Shown here piece by piece: positions 27,909 through 37,238 of a stretch of DNA of 55,958 nucleotides. A model generated the notes under the pieces. The model saw nothing but the letters and a program-made list of their open reading frames with translations, searched no databases and was not told the DNA's origin. Source of the stretch: Pseudomonas folii (GTDB lineage Bacteria > Pseudomonadota > Gammaproteobacteria > Pseudomonadales > Pseudomonadaceae). Both the position numbers and the translations under genes were made by a program. The stretch is from positions 1 to 55,958 of the forward strand of contig NZ_JACONW010000018.1 in NCBI RefSeq assembly GCF_014357575.1, in the 5' to 3' direction. Every line of letters starts with the position of its first letter. Position 1 is the stretch's first letter.

Positions 27909-27964
27909 GAATTGCATAGATCCTGTGGGAAATTCTATGTTTGCCCACGTCATCAGTGATTCCT

Positions 27965-28052
27965 GTGGGAGCGAGGCTTGCCCGCGATAGGGACACCACG
28001 ATTCAGCAGGTTCAACGCGTTATCGTTCATCGCGGGCAAGCCCGACTCCCAC
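27965..28052. repeat. REP pair 2 (GTGGGAGCGAGGCTTGCCCG class)
   Basis: Inverted GTGGGAGCGAGGCTTGCCCG and CGGGCAAGCCCGACTCCCAC. It is the same class as the REP pair inside the nit operon at 51841-51927. Confidence 0.85.
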
Positions 28053-28070
28053 ATGAGATTGCGCTCTTCC

Positions 28071-28160
28071 GTAGGACCGGCTTCAGCCGGGAGGGCGTCG
28101 GGACATCCTCTAAATATTCTTCGCCTGAAATACCGTCCTCCCGGCTAAAGCCGGTCCTAC
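28071..28160. repeat. REP pair 3 in the 27.6-28.2 kb gap
   Basis: GTAGGACCGGCTTCAGCCGG and its complement. Three REP pairs of two classes thus fill the region between the dehydrogenase and LysR genes. No gene was recognised there. Confidence 0.85.
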
Positions 28161-28207
28161 GAGATCAAGCTTGCAGGCGAACACAGAATTTCACCCATTA
28201 CCGAATT

Positions 28208-29131
28208 TCAAGTCGATACTTTCGGTTCCCCGGCAACGGTCCCCTTAACCTTTAATCCCCGCAACGCATCAATCACCTCACGCAGCGCGCGATTGACCGG
28301 TTTGTCCTGGCGCAGCACCAGGCTCAGACTGCGGCTCAAAGGTGGCGTCAGGCTGCGGATTTGCAGGTTACGCTGATGGTGAGCATTGGCCACCGCAATA
28401 CGTGGGACGATGCTATAACCCAGCCCGGCAGAGACCATTTCTTTAATGGCTTCGATGCTACCCAATTCCATTACCGGGCTGGGCCTGACACCCGCATGCT
28501 GAAACCACTGGTTGATCAGCAAGCGCGTGCTGCTGCCTGCTTCGAATACCACCAGCGGCAAACTGCTCAGGGCGTCGCCATCGATCGACGGCTTCAGGTC
28601 GGTCTGGTCAGGTGCAAAGATCGCCACCATTTCGTCCTCCAGCAATGTTGTGGCGTGCAGGCTACGACCGGCCGCTGGCAAGGTGACCAGGGCGAGGTCA
28701 ATACGGTTTTCTTCCACGGCTTTGAGGATAGTCTCTGTATTGCCGGTGCAAACCCGTACATCCAGCTTTGGGAACGCCGTGCGCAAGGTTTTCAGGATCG
28801 GCGGCAACAGATGAATGCAGGCGGTGGCGCCGGTGCCAATCACGACTTGTCCGGCGACGCCTTGAGCATGGCTGGCGAGATCCTGGAGTGCATCATCAAT
28901 CACCGAATCAATACGACCGATATGGCTCAGCAAGGTAAGCCCCGCAGCCGTCGGTTTCAGACGTTTGCCGACGCGCTCGATCAGGCGCAGGTTAAGGCGT
29001 TGCTCCAGCAGGCGAATATGCAAGCTAACCGCTGGTTGCGTGAGGTTCAGCGTAGTGGCCGCGGCTGAAAAGCTGCCCTGATGAATGACCTCGGAAAAAC
29101 TGTTCAAGTGATTCAGATTCAATGCTTGCAT
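28208..29131 (-). CDS. LysR family transcriptional regulator
   Basis: A 307-residue LysR protein. The N-terminal helix-turn-helix reads GSFSAAATTLNLTQPAVSLH, followed by the linker helix and a two-lobed effector domain (ATACIHLLPPILKTLRTAFP, LDVRVCTGNTETILKAV). The CysB/Cbl-like arrangement suggests a small anionic effector. It is divergent from a GNAT acetyltransferase gene 100 bases away. That gene and the ABC transporter beyond are the likeliest targets, which is inferred from position only. Confidence 0.88.
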   Translation of the reverse strand: MQALNLNHLNSFSEVIHQGSFSAAATTLNLTQPAVSLHIRLLEQRLNLRLIERVGKRLKPTAAGLTLLSHIGRIDSVIDDALQDLASHAQGVAGQVVIGTGATACIHLLPPILKTLRTAFPKLDVRVCTGNTETILKAVEENRIDLALVTLPAAGRSLHATTLLEDEMVAIFAPDQTDLKPSIDGDALSSLPLVVFEAGSSTRLLINQWFQHAGVRPSPVMELGSIEAIKEMVSAGLGYSIVPRIAVANAHHQRNLQIRSLTPPLSRSLSLVLRQDKPVNRALREVIDALRGLKVKGTVAGEPKVST

Positions 29132-29231
29132 GGCAAAGTTTTACTTATGCTGAGGATGATTAATCATAGCTTTATTAAGGTCGGTGGGGTCGGCATGATT
29201 GCCGCACTTGCAATCGTTACCGAGAATGAAG

Positions 29232-29768
29232 ATGAATCACGATCTAATCCTGCGCACTGCTCGCGAGGATGACATGCCTGTTGTACAGGCTATCTACGCA
29301 CACCATGTGCTGACCGGCATTGCCAGCTTCGAACTGCAGCCGCCATCAGTGGAGCAGATGCTGGAACGTCGTGCGGAGGTGCTTTCGCGCAAATTGCCGT
29401 ACCTGGTCGCCGAATTGGCTGGAGCAGTGGTGGGCTATGGTTACGCCACGCTGTATCGACCGAGGCCCGGCTACCGTTTTACGGCGGAAGACTCGGTGTA
29501 TATGGCTGAGGGCATGGGTGGCAAGGGGATTGGTCAGGCATTGTTGGCTGCAGTCATCGAGCACTGCGTGCAGGGCGGCTGGCGGCAAATGGTGGCGGTG
29601 ATCGGCAACAGTGAAAACCATGGTTCTCTGCGGCTTCATGAAAAGCTGGGGTTTCGTCGGGTCGGGGTTTTTGAGTCGGTGGGCTTCAAGCACGGACGCT
29701 GGGTCGACACAGTGTTGATGCAGCGAGCATTGGGCGATGGTAGCGGCAGCCTTCCGAATGATCAGTAA
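29232..29768 (+). CDS. GNAT N-acetyltransferase (phosphinothricin/methionine-sulfoximine type)
   Basis: A 178-residue acetyltransferase. The pattern AREDDMPVVQAIYAHHVLTG at the N-terminus, EDSVYMAEGMGGKGIGQALL at the acetyl-CoA site and NHGSLRLHEKLGFRRVG are typical of the PAT/MddA group. These enzymes acetylate phosphinothricin, methionine sulfoximine or related amino-acid analogues. The ATG at 29232 is favoured by a GAG site at suitable distance; the ATG at 29226 is an alternative. It is divergent from the LysR regulator. Confidence 0.85.
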   Translation: MNHDLILRTAREDDMPVVQAIYAHHVLTGIASFELQPPSVEQMLERRAEVLSRKLPYLVAELAGAVVGYGYATLYRPRPGYRFTAEDSVYMAEGMGGKGIGQALLAAVIEHCVQGGWRQMVAVIGNSENHGSLRLHEKLGFRRVGVFESVGFKHGRWVDTVLMQRALGDGSGSLPNDQ

Positions 29769-29939
29769 GGCAGGCAGAGTCGATAGACTATTTGCATATT
29801 AGTTTAGAATTTAAATGCATTTTCGGAATAAATTAGCCGGTGATAAGGTTTTAACCAGTCACTGGAAACCTTGAGAAAAGTTATAAAAAAGGGATTTCGG
29901 CTGACGGCCCGATTTATCCACTTCTCAAGGAATACCTGC

Positions 29940-31016
29940 ATGGCAGCTTTTGATCAACTCACCCGGCGTCGTTTGCTCGGTTTGACCGGCGTTGCTTTGG
30001 CCAGTCCGTTACTGGCTTCTGTTCCCGGTTTCGCCTGGGCTGCCGACGAGCATGCCGGGCACGACGCTGGCGGCGGTGGTGCGGAGCCAGCAGGCACCGG
30101 AGAATTCATCAAGCTTGCCGAAACACGCAAACTCAAACTGGCAGTCAATCTCAACGCGGTCTGCCTGGCACCTGTCGTGATCGCCCACGGTCAGGGCTTT
30201 TTCACCAAACACAATCTGGACGTCGAGCTGGTCAACTTCGGTAACTCTACTGAAGTGCTGCTTGAAGCCATTGCTACCGGCAAGGCGGATGCGGGTGTTG
30301 GCATGGCGTTGCGCTGGCTCAAAGCGTTGGAACAGGGGTTCGACGTCAAACTCACCGCGGGCACCCACGGTGGCTGCCTGCGATTGCTCAGCGCCGTCGA
30401 CAGCCCGGTGCAGAAACTCGAAGACCTCAAGGGCAAAGCCATCGGCGTCACCGACATGGCCAGCCCGGATCGTAACTTCTTTTCCATTTTGCTCAAGAAG
30501 CACGGCGTTGACCCGGTACGTGACGTCGAGTGGCGGCTGTTCCCGGCGGATTTGCTCGGCACCGCGCTGGAGCGCGGTGAAGTACAGGCAGTCAGTGGCA
30601 GTGACCCGTTCATGTACCGCCTGATTCAGGGCGGCAAGGCTCGCGAACTGTCAAACAACCTTGTCGAGGAATACGCCAATCTCAGCTGCTGCGTTGTCGG
30701 TGTAACCGGCAAATTGGTGCGCGATGAGAAACGCGTCGCGGCGGCTTTGACTCAGGCCATTCTCGAAGCTCATGACTACTCTGTGAAAAATCCGGAGGTC
30801 GTCGCCAAGGGCTTCCAGGCTCACGCCCTGAACACGTCGGTTGAAGAAGTGAAAGCCATTCTTCACGACCACACCCATGGCCACCATGCGGTTGGCGCAG
30901 CCTTGACCAAGGAAATCGTCAACTATGTGACCGATTTGCAGACGGTTGAAGTGATTCGCAAGAGCACCGACGCCGTGGCCTTCTCCAAGGAGATTACCGC
31001 CGATGTCTTCAATTGA
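29940..31016 (+). CDS. Tat-exported ABC substrate-binding protein (SsuA/NrtA-like)
   Basis: A 358-residue periplasmic binding protein of the nitrate/sulfonate/taurine family. A twin-arginine signal is visible: TRRRLLGLTGVALASPLLAS, cut near FAWA. The mature protein shows LGKADAGVGM-like IATGKADAGVGMALRWL and the DLKGKAIGVTDMASPD ligand loop. Two unusual histidine-rich stretches occur, EHAGHDAGGGG after the signal and HDHTHGHHAVG near the C-terminus. These raise the possibility of a metal or cofactor-bearing ligand. The gene overlaps the permease gene by 14 bases. Confidence 0.88.
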   Translation: MAAFDQLTRRRLLGLTGVALASPLLASVPGFAWAADEHAGHDAGGGGAEPAGTGEFIKLAETRKLKLAVNLNAVCLAPVVIAHGQGFFTKHNLDVELVNFGNSTEVLLEAIATGKADAGVGMALRWLKALEQGFDVKLTAGTHGGCLRLLSAVDSPVQKLEDLKGKAIGVTDMASPDRNFFSILLKKHGVDPVRDVEWRLFPADLLGTALERGEVQAVSGSDPFMYRLIQGGKARELSNNLVEEYANLSCCVVGVTGKLVRDEKRVAAALTQAILEAHDYSVKNPEVVAKGFQAHALNTSVEEVKAILHDHTHGHHAVGAALTKEIVNYVTDLQTVEVIRKSTDAVAFSKEITADVFN

Positions 31017-32001
31017 AGCCGCGTCGCAGATAGCCGCGCTTGAGCGAGCACCTGCCCGTTTCTGGCGGCAGGGGGCGGTGGCCGTTGTCGCCTGGATTGG
31101 CGTCGCGCTGCTGATCGCTTATTTTCCTAACGCCACCCGCAACTGGCCCATGACTCAGGGGCTGGCCAATCTGTGCCTCGCGGTCGCCGCGTTGATCGGC
31201 CTGGTGGGTATTTTGGGTCGCTGGTTTCCCGCTGTGCAGCGCCGGGCCTATCCCGCAGGTGCCTGGCTGATTGCCTTGCCAGTGTTGTTAGGAATCTGGG
31301 AGTTGCTGACCGCCAAGCTGGCATTGTTGCCGGTGCCGTTCTTTGCGCCGCCACAGGCGCTGCTGGATGTGTATGTCGAAGACTGGCCTCGTCTGGCCGA
31401 CAGCTTGTTGAACTCGGCGCTATTACTGGGCACGGGCGTCGCATTGGGTGCAGTGACAGGGTTTATTGCCGGTGTCGCGATTGGCTGGTCAACCAGCATC
31501 GGCTACTGGTTGCACCCGGTACTGCGCATTCTGGGCCCAGTGCCTTCCACGGCATTGCTGCCGCTGTGCTTCTTCCTGTTCCCCAGCAGCTGGAGTGCCA
31601 GCGTGTTTCTCATTGCACTGGCAACCTGGTTCCCGGTCACGGTGCTGACCTGGTCGGGGGTCGCGAGTGTCGATAAAGCCTATTACGACGTTGCCCGGAC
31701 GCTGGGCGCGAAGCCGGGCTTTCTGATTTTCAACGTGGCAATCCCGGCTGCACTGCCTCACGTATTCGTCGGTCTGTTCATGGGGCTGGGCGCGTCGTTT
31801 TCTACGCTGGTCGTTGCCGAAATGATGGGCGTGAAATCAGGCATCGGTTGGTACTTGCAATGGGCTCAAGGCTGGGCTGCCTACGCCAATATGTATGCGG
31901 CGTTGCTGATCATGGCGCTGGCCTGTTCCGGCTTGATTTCCGGGCTGTTCCTGATTCGCGATCGCTTGCTGGCCTGGCAACAAGGAGCCATGAAATGGTA
32001 G
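31003..32001 (+). CDS. ABC transporter permease (SsuC/TauC-like)
   Basis: A 332-residue inner-membrane permease. An N-terminal extension with two or three extra hydrophobic segments (~25-105) precedes the usual six-helix BPD core. The EAA loop that contacts the ATPase reads YYDVARTLGAKPGFLIFNVA. The sequence ends AMKW, overlapping the ATPase start by 7 bases. The extension is longer than in standard SsuC proteins. With the binding protein and ATPase it forms a complete importer. Confidence 0.9.
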   Translation: MSSIEAASQIAALERAPARFWRQGAVAVVAWIGVALLIAYFPNATRNWPMTQGLANLCLAVAALIGLVGILGRWFPAVQRRAYPAGAWLIALPVLLGIWELLTAKLALLPVPFFAPPQALLDVYVEDWPRLADSLLNSALLLGTGVALGAVTGFIAGVAIGWSTSIGYWLHPVLRILGPVPSTALLPLCFFLFPSSWSASVFLIALATWFPVTVLTWSGVASVDKAYYDVARTLGAKPGFLIFNVAIPAALPHVFVGLFMGLGASFSTLVVAEMMGVKSGIGWYLQWAQGWAAYANMYAALLIMALACSGLISGLFLIRDRLLAWQQGAMKW

Positions 32002-32789
32002 CCACTGCATCTGCTTCAACGGTTTCCAGGCCGGCTGGCCTGGCGCTACGGATTGAAAACCTGAGTCATGGATTTGCGCTGGACGGACAGCGTTTGCCCG
32101 TTCTGGAAAATGTATCGCTGGACGTCGCCCCTGGAGAGTTTGTCGCTTTGCTGGGACCGTCGGGTTGCGGCAAGTCCACCTTGTTGCGACTGGTTGCCGG
32201 GCTGGAACCCGCTGATAGTGGCGCTTTGCTCGCTGATGGATTGTCGATTGCGGGCCCTGATCCAAGTCGCGTGGTGGTCTTTCAGGACCCGACGTTGTAC
32301 CCGTGGCGGCGAGTCTGGGACAACGTTGCACTGGGTTTGCAGGCTCAGGGGTTGCTCAAGACTCACGCTGGTAAAGTCGATGCGGCGCTGGCCACGGTAG
32401 GCCTCAGCAGTTTTGCCCGCGCTTATCCGCGGCAACTATCGGGGGGGATGGCTCAGCGTGTGGCGCTCGCTCGTGCGTTGGTCAATGAACCGCGACTGCT
32501 GATTCTCGATGAGCCTCTAGGCAAACTCGATTCGCTGACGCGCATTACCATGCAAAAGGAGTTGATCGACCTGTGGCAGCGTCAGGGCTACACCGCGTTG
32601 CTAGTGACTCATGACGTGGAAGAAGCCTTGCTGCTGGCCAATCGTGTGATCGTTTTCAGCGACCGCCCGGCCAGCATCAAGGCGCAGCTGACCATCGAAC
32701 GGCCTTATCCACGCCATCGTGACGATCCGTATCTGGTCGACCTGCGCAAGCAGATTCTGGGGCTGCTCGGGCTAGGGGAGAGCTGGTAG
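31995..32789 (+). CDS. ABC transporter ATP-binding protein (SsuB/TauB-like)
   Basis: A 264-residue ATPase. Walker A GPSGCGKS is at 54-61, the Q-loop in VVFQDPTLYPWRR, the signature LSGGMAQR at 148-155 and Walker B LLILDEP at 168-174, with the switch His in LVTHDVEEAL. The ATG at 31995 overlaps the permease stop (ATGGTAG). The longer in-frame reading to 31848 lies inside the permease gene and is not used. No oxygenase or sulfonatase gene accompanies the transporter, so the substrate is open. Confidence 0.93.
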   Translation: MVATASASTVSRPAGLALRIENLSHGFALDGQRLPVLENVSLDVAPGEFVALLGPSGCGKSTLLRLVAGLEPADSGALLADGLSIAGPDPSRVVVFQDPTLYPWRRVWDNVALGLQAQGLLKTHAGKVDAALATVGLSSFARAYPRQLSGGMAQRVALARALVNEPRLLILDEPLGKLDSLTRITMQKELIDLWQRQGYTALLVTHDVEEALLLANRVIVFSDRPASIKAQLTIERPYPRHRDDPYLVDLRKQILGLLGLGESW

Positions 32790-32793
32790 CCGT

Positions 32794-33033
32794 TTAGAAT
32801 CGGGCTTGGGCTGAATACTCCGGCCCGTCATTGAAGCAGGCCAGATCAACCAGCAGGGTTTCCCATTCCACGCCATCCGCGAACTGATCCAGATGCGCCT
32901 GGCCCGCTTCGGCGTCCGAGGCGGTGATGGTTTTTACCGTCTCCGGTTGGGCCGTGACGCGATCAGGGGTGGGAGTGACTTTGATTGCAAGGCGAGACAG
33001 CAGCGACTCTTTGAGCATCAGTAGATAGGACAT
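32794..33033 (-). CDS. Small hypothetical protein
   Basis: A 79-residue protein, MSYLLMLKESLLSRLAIKVT.., with no recognised domain. An AAAGGA ribosome site lies 8 bases before the ATG, and codon use looks genuine. It converges on the ABC ATPase gene with only 4 bases between stops, and its start lies 255 bases from the divergent TetR gene. It has no signal peptide and is rather acidic in its second half (ASDAEAGQAHLDQFADGVEW). Confidence 0.65.
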   Translation of the reverse strand: MSYLLMLKESLLSRLAIKVTPTPDRVTAQPETVKTITASDAEAGQAHLDQFADGVEWETLLVDLACFNDGPEYSAQARF

Positions 33034-33288
33034 GAGCGGGTTCCTTTCTGGTGGCGTGAGTATCGACTGCGCCGCACTGTTATTGGACGAAACGCGGGTA
33101 CAAGACGTTTAATTGGTGCGCCTTGCGGGACGATTGGTCCGGCTGTGCGACGAATAGCGGCCTGACACCATTCCCTTGAAAATAACGTGCCAACCTGGAA
33201 CGGGCGTTCAGTTTTAAGGGCGGCCTTGATGATTGCGACCGGTTGTCTTTGCCGGTAGGGTAGCTGCCTGTCTGGCAAGGAGCTTGAA

Positions 33289-33942
33289 ATGACTCAGTTA
33301 ACCCCGCCCGGAGTGGCGGATGCAGCACTCGATCGACCTAAGCAACGTCGCGCGCCGAAAGGCGAGAAGCGCCGCGAAGAGTTGCTCGATGCTGCCTTGC
33401 AGGTGTTTTCCCTGGAAGGGTACAGCGGTGCCTCGGTGGCTCAGGTGGCGGCGATTGTCGGCATATCGGTTGCCGGGCTTTTGCACCACTTTCCAAGCAA
33501 GATTTCACTGTTGATGGGTGTGCTTGATCGGCGTGACAAGGCCAACAGCCGAATCGCCGAAGAAGTCCGTACCGATAAAAGCCTGACGGGGTTGCTGAGC
33601 AGTTTGCGTGCGATCAACCGGTCAAATGCCACGGCACCCGGTGTCGTGCGTGCTTTCACGATTCTCAATGCAGAAAGCCTGGTCGAAGGTCATCCGGCCT
33701 GGAGCTGGTTTCAGGATCGCTACGAGTTGATTTACGGAAAGCTGATCGGACAGTTTACCGATCTGGTCAATGCGGGAGAGGTGCGGGCCGATGTCGACCT
33801 GCCGGGACTGGTCCAGGAAATCCTGGCAATGATGGATGGTTTGCAGGTCCAGTGGCTGCGCTTTCCGGAGAAAGTCGATCTGGTAGAGCGTTTCGATACC
33901 TACATCGCACGGGTCGATGCAGCGATAAGAGTTCGTCCCTGA
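33289..33942 (+). CDS. TetR/AcrR family regulator
   Basis: A 217-residue regulator. A basic N-terminus (KQRRAPKGEKRREELLDAAL) leads into the TetR helix-turn-helix GASVAQVAAIVGISVAGLLH with the typical HHFPSK recognition end, then an all-helical ligand domain. It converges on the GH3 glucosidase gene and is divergent from the small gene before it. It could control either the glucosidase or the ABC transporter; the sequence gives no direct proof. Confidence 0.88.
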   Translation: MTQLTPPGVADAALDRPKQRRAPKGEKRREELLDAALQVFSLEGYSGASVAQVAAIVGISVAGLLHHFPSKISLLMGVLDRRDKANSRIAEEVRTDKSLTGLLSSLRAINRSNATAPGVVRAFTILNAESLVEGHPAWSWFQDRYELIYGKLIGQFTDLVNAGEVRADVDLPGLVQEILAMMDGLQVQWLRFPEKVDLVERFDTYIARVDAAIRVRP

Positions 33943-33948
33943 ACCCGT

Positions 33949-33970
33949 CCGGACCTCGTGAGAGGTCCGG
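33949..33970. terminator. Hairpin between TetR and GH3 genes
   Basis: A 9-bp stem CCGGACCTC/GAGGTCCGG with a GTGA loop, placed between two convergent stops. It lacks a long T run. Confidence 0.65.
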
Positions 33971-33990
33971 CTCTATCCCTGAATCAGCGC

Positions 33991-36756
33991 TTAGTTACCG
34001 CTTGCGCTGCCTTGAGTGGTGGTGTCATCGGTGGTGTCGTAGCCATCACCTTCGCTGGTATCGGTGTCGCCGGTGCCTTGATCAAGCAAGCCGCCGGTTT
34101 TAACTGCCGAATCACGCAGCGTCGAGTTCAGCGCCGAGCGTGGCAGCGGGTTGCTGGTGGTGGTCGACAGTTCCTGACGGAACGGGTTGACCAGCTTGGC
34201 GTTCAGGCGGATATCCTGAGACGACGCGCCCACCGACAGGTTGAAGCTGTCTGCGTCCACGACCCATTGCTTGCTGTCCACATCGTAGTAAGCCAGCGAG
34301 CGATCGTTGAGCTCGATGGTGACGCGCTTGCTTTCGCCCGGCTTCAAGAACACTTTCTTGTAGCCTTTCAGCTCCTTGATAGCGCGCTCGACTTTCGGGT
34401 TCTGCTGACCAACATACAGCTCGGCCACTTCGGAACCACCCACCTTGCCGGTGTTGGTCAGGTCGAACGACACCTTGATTGGCGTGTTGCCCACTGCGAC
34501 ACCCGGAGTAACGGTGATGTTGCTGTAGCCGAAGGTGGTGTACGACAGGCCGTAACCGAACGGATAGAGCGGCTTGATGCCTTTCTTCTCATAGCCACGA
34601 TAGCCAAGGAGCAGATCGTCCTTGTAGCTCATCGTTTTCAGCGTTTCTTCGTTGTCGAATTTCGGGAAGGTCGCGTAGATCGGGTTATCTTCGATGTTGC
34701 GTTCGATACTGATCGGCAGCTTGCCCGACGGGTTGACCTTGCCGAACAGGATTTCAGCCAAAGCCTGACCGCCGTTCTGACCTGGGTAGAACGCGTGCAG
34801 CGCAGCTGGAACCTGGTCGATCCAGTCGCTCATCTTCAGGCCTGTACCGCCGTGCATGGTCACCACGGTGTTCGGGTTGACCTTGGCGATGTTCTGAATC
34901 AGCTCGTTCTGGAATTCCGGCAAGTCGAAGCTGTGGTCGAAACCTTCACCTTCGTATTCGTTGCTGTTACCCACTGCAACCAGCACGGCATCGTACTGAG
35001 ACAGGTCCTGCGGAGCAGTCAGCGAAGCCCAGCTCATTTGCACGCCAACCAGGCCGCCCATTGTGGAGAGGTAGCCGTTGCGACGCGAGTATTCCAGCTT
35101 GATGTCGTAAGCCTTGCCTGCTTCCAGGTTGACCTTGGCGAACACTGGAATGGTCGGCGGGATGCTGTTACTCGGCAGTGGCTTGCCGTCACCGTTGTCG
35201 AGGATCAGCTTGCCGTTCACGTACAGACGTACTGCACCGTCGGCACGGACTTTGAACACTTGATCGCCGCTGGTGGTCGGTGTGATCTGACCGGTGTAGC
35301 GAATCGAAGTGTTCGACGTGTCACCGCTGACTGGCAGGGTGTCGGTGGACCAGTCCAGATCAACGTGTTTGTCGGTACGGGTCGCCGCAGCATCACCAGA
35401 CCAGTTGGCGTTGGTGAAGAACTCGGTTTTCAGGCCGTTGACGCTTTTGCCATCGCTGTCTGCGTGGCTCCAGGTCGTGGTGCTCGGATCCAGCGACAAG
35501 CCGTCGATGAACTCGACCTTGGCGTTAGGTGCCAGCTGCTGCAGACCGCTCAGCTCGCTGATGTAGTGAGCTGCCATGACGTTGGCGCTACCGAAACCGG
35601 TAGGCGGCGCGTACTTGGCCAGGGTGCCGACCACAGCAATTTTCTTGACCGTCTGCTTGTTCAGCGGCAGCAGGTTGTTGTCGTTTTTCAGCAGTACGAT
35701 GCCTTCACGTGCAGCGTTCAGAGCAACTTTGTTGCTGGTGGCGCTGTTCATGTTGTGCGCGGTCAACGGCGCTTTGCTGTCGAACTTGTACAGGTAGATC
35801 TGCTTCAGGATGCGGCGGACCTTGTCATCGATGGTCGCTACGTCCAGCTCACCGCTGTCAAGGTAAGGCTTGAGGATGGTGCTATTCATCTGATAGCCCA
35901 TCATGTCCAGGTCGGTGCCTGCCTGAGCGGCATTCAGACCGTGGACTACAGCGTTGTAGTCGCTCTGTACGAAGCCTGGATAGCCCCATTCTGTCTTCAG
36001 AATGTCGCGCATCAGGTGTTCGTTTTCGCAAGCGAACTCACCGTTCACTTTCTGGAAGGCGCACATCATCATGGCGACCTTACTGTTCTTCGAAGCGGAT
36101 TCGAAGGCAGGCAGGGTCATCTCGCGCAATACGCGCTCGCTGATGGTTTCGTCCAGGTTGAAGCGGTTGCTTTCCTGATCGTTAGCCGCGTAGTGCTTGG
36201 CGTTTGCCCATACACCACGGGACTGAATGCCGTTGATTACAGCAGGGCTGAGGCTTGCACCCAGGAACGGATCTTCACCGGAGAGGTACTCGAAGGCACG
36301 ACCGCTGTAGGGCATGCGGTACAGGTTGACACCAGGGCCAGTTACAAACTGGTAGCCGCCGGTGGCAGTGTCATAACCCAGTGCGCGACCCAGATCGATA
36401 GCGCGACGCGGGTTCCAGGTAGCCGCCAGGTTAGGGCCGGACGGGTAAACCACGCCCTGAGCGTTGCCTTCGCTGGTGTAACGCACGCCGACGCCGCCGT
36501 CAGCGCCATGAATCTGCGGGATGCCATATTGGGTCAATGGCTTCACGTCCCAACCACCGGTGCCGCCGATATAGGCCAGCTTTTCTTCCAGGGTCATTTT
36601 TTTCAGGGTTTTTTCTGCGGCCTTCTCGGCACGGCTTACCTTGCCTTCATCCAGGGATGGGCTAGTGGCCGCGCTGGTGGCTGCGTGGACCTGTGATACT
36701 GCCAGCGCCAGCAAAGCGAGTGCAGACTTCGCACCGATCATTTTCCGTTTGTTCAT
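33991..36756 (-). CDS. Secreted GH3 beta-glucosidase with PA14 domain
   Basis: A 921-residue exported glycoside hydrolase. A signal peptide (MNKRKMIGAKSALALLALAV.., cut near VHA) precedes the GH3 N-terminal barrel with KH at 187-188 and the nucleophile Asp266 in GFVQSDYNAVVHG. A PA14 domain is inserted at about 430-575, then the second GH3 domain and a fibronectin-like C-terminus. The last ~30 residues are a Gly/Asp/Thr/Ser-rich tail (TGDTDTSEGDGYDTTDDTTT), unusual for the family. Enzymes of this type act on beta-glucosides or plant glycosides. It lies next to a type II secretion operon and could be a substrate; this is inference. Confidence 0.92.
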   Translation of the reverse strand: MNKRKMIGAKSALALLALAVSQVHAATSAATSPSLDEGKVSRAEKAAEKTLKKMTLEEKLAYIGGTGGWDVKPLTQYGIPQIHGADGGVGVRYTSEGNAQGVVYPSGPNLAATWNPRRAIDLGRALGYDTATGGYQFVTGPGVNLYRMPYSGRAFEYLSGEDPFLGASLSPAVINGIQSRGVWANAKHYAANDQESNRFNLDETISERVLREMTLPAFESASKNSKVAMMMCAFQKVNGEFACENEHLMRDILKTEWGYPGFVQSDYNAVVHGLNAAQAGTDLDMMGYQMNSTILKPYLDSGELDVATIDDKVRRILKQIYLYKFDSKAPLTAHNMNSATSNKVALNAAREGIVLLKNDNNLLPLNKQTVKKIAVVGTLAKYAPPTGFGSANVMAAHYISELSGLQQLAPNAKVEFIDGLSLDPSTTTWSHADSDGKSVNGLKTEFFTNANWSGDAAATRTDKHVDLDWSTDTLPVSGDTSNTSIRYTGQITPTTSGDQVFKVRADGAVRLYVNGKLILDNGDGKPLPSNSIPPTIPVFAKVNLEAGKAYDIKLEYSRRNGYLSTMGGLVGVQMSWASLTAPQDLSQYDAVLVAVGNSNEYEGEGFDHSFDLPEFQNELIQNIAKVNPNTVVTMHGGTGLKMSDWIDQVPAALHAFYPGQNGGQALAEILFGKVNPSGKLPISIERNIEDNPIYATFPKFDNEETLKTMSYKDDLLLGYRGYEKKGIKPLYPFGYGLSYTTFGYSNITVTPGVAVGNTPIKVSFDLTNTGKVGGSEVAELYVGQQNPKVERAIKELKGYKKVFLKPGESKRVTIELNDRSLAYYDVDSKQWVVDADSFNLSVGASSQDIRLNAKLVNPFRQELSTTTSNPLPRSALNSTLRDSAVKTGGLLDQGTGDTDTSEGDGYDTTDDTTTQGSASGN

Positions 36757-37238
36757 GTATTTCTCCGACTACCAATTTTCAAGTTTTATGCTGTTAAAGG
36801 CTGCTCAAGTCTGACTGCTCACGAACTTTTATTCGGGCAATACTTCACCTTCTTCGCGACTTTCCGAGTATTAATCTCAGCGCAATAGTTAGTGTTTTAA
36901 ACGTGTATTTATATTGTAAGAATTATGTGTTTCGTGTCTTTATCTGACATCAATGCGCCACTACAAGATGGCACTTTGATTCGCGTTGGCGGCGTAATTA
37001 AGACAATTCTCGACCCGAAATGTCAAACAAAAGCTCGTTTTGGGTGAATTTTTGTTTTTTTTGCTTACAAATTTGAACTCGCGCTAAACCTACTGGTCGA
37101 TTGGTTTAAGAATTTTCGGTGAGCGATTCATATTCGCTGCTGGCACGATACCGAGGTTCCCCTTAGTTGCGGTTTAATGCCTCTGTTTTTCGGTGGGTAT
37201 TGCGTAGCTATTTATTATTATTTTGTGGGAGATAGTTT
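36757..37238. other. AT-rich intergenic region before the secretion cluster
   Basis: This 482-base gap is markedly richer in A+T than its neighbours, with runs such as TTTTTGTTTTTTTTGC near 37050. It must hold the divergent promoters of the glucosidase and the small exported protein. Such tracts are typical binding sites for the xenogeneic silencers MvaT/MvaU. No gene or repeat was recognised. Confidence 0.55.

Noticed and set aside
33958..36696. A 912-codon open frame on the strand opposite the GH3 gene
   Set aside because: It mirrors the GH3 gene, has no ribosome site or domain, and arises from high-GC codon bias. The GH3 product has clear motifs.
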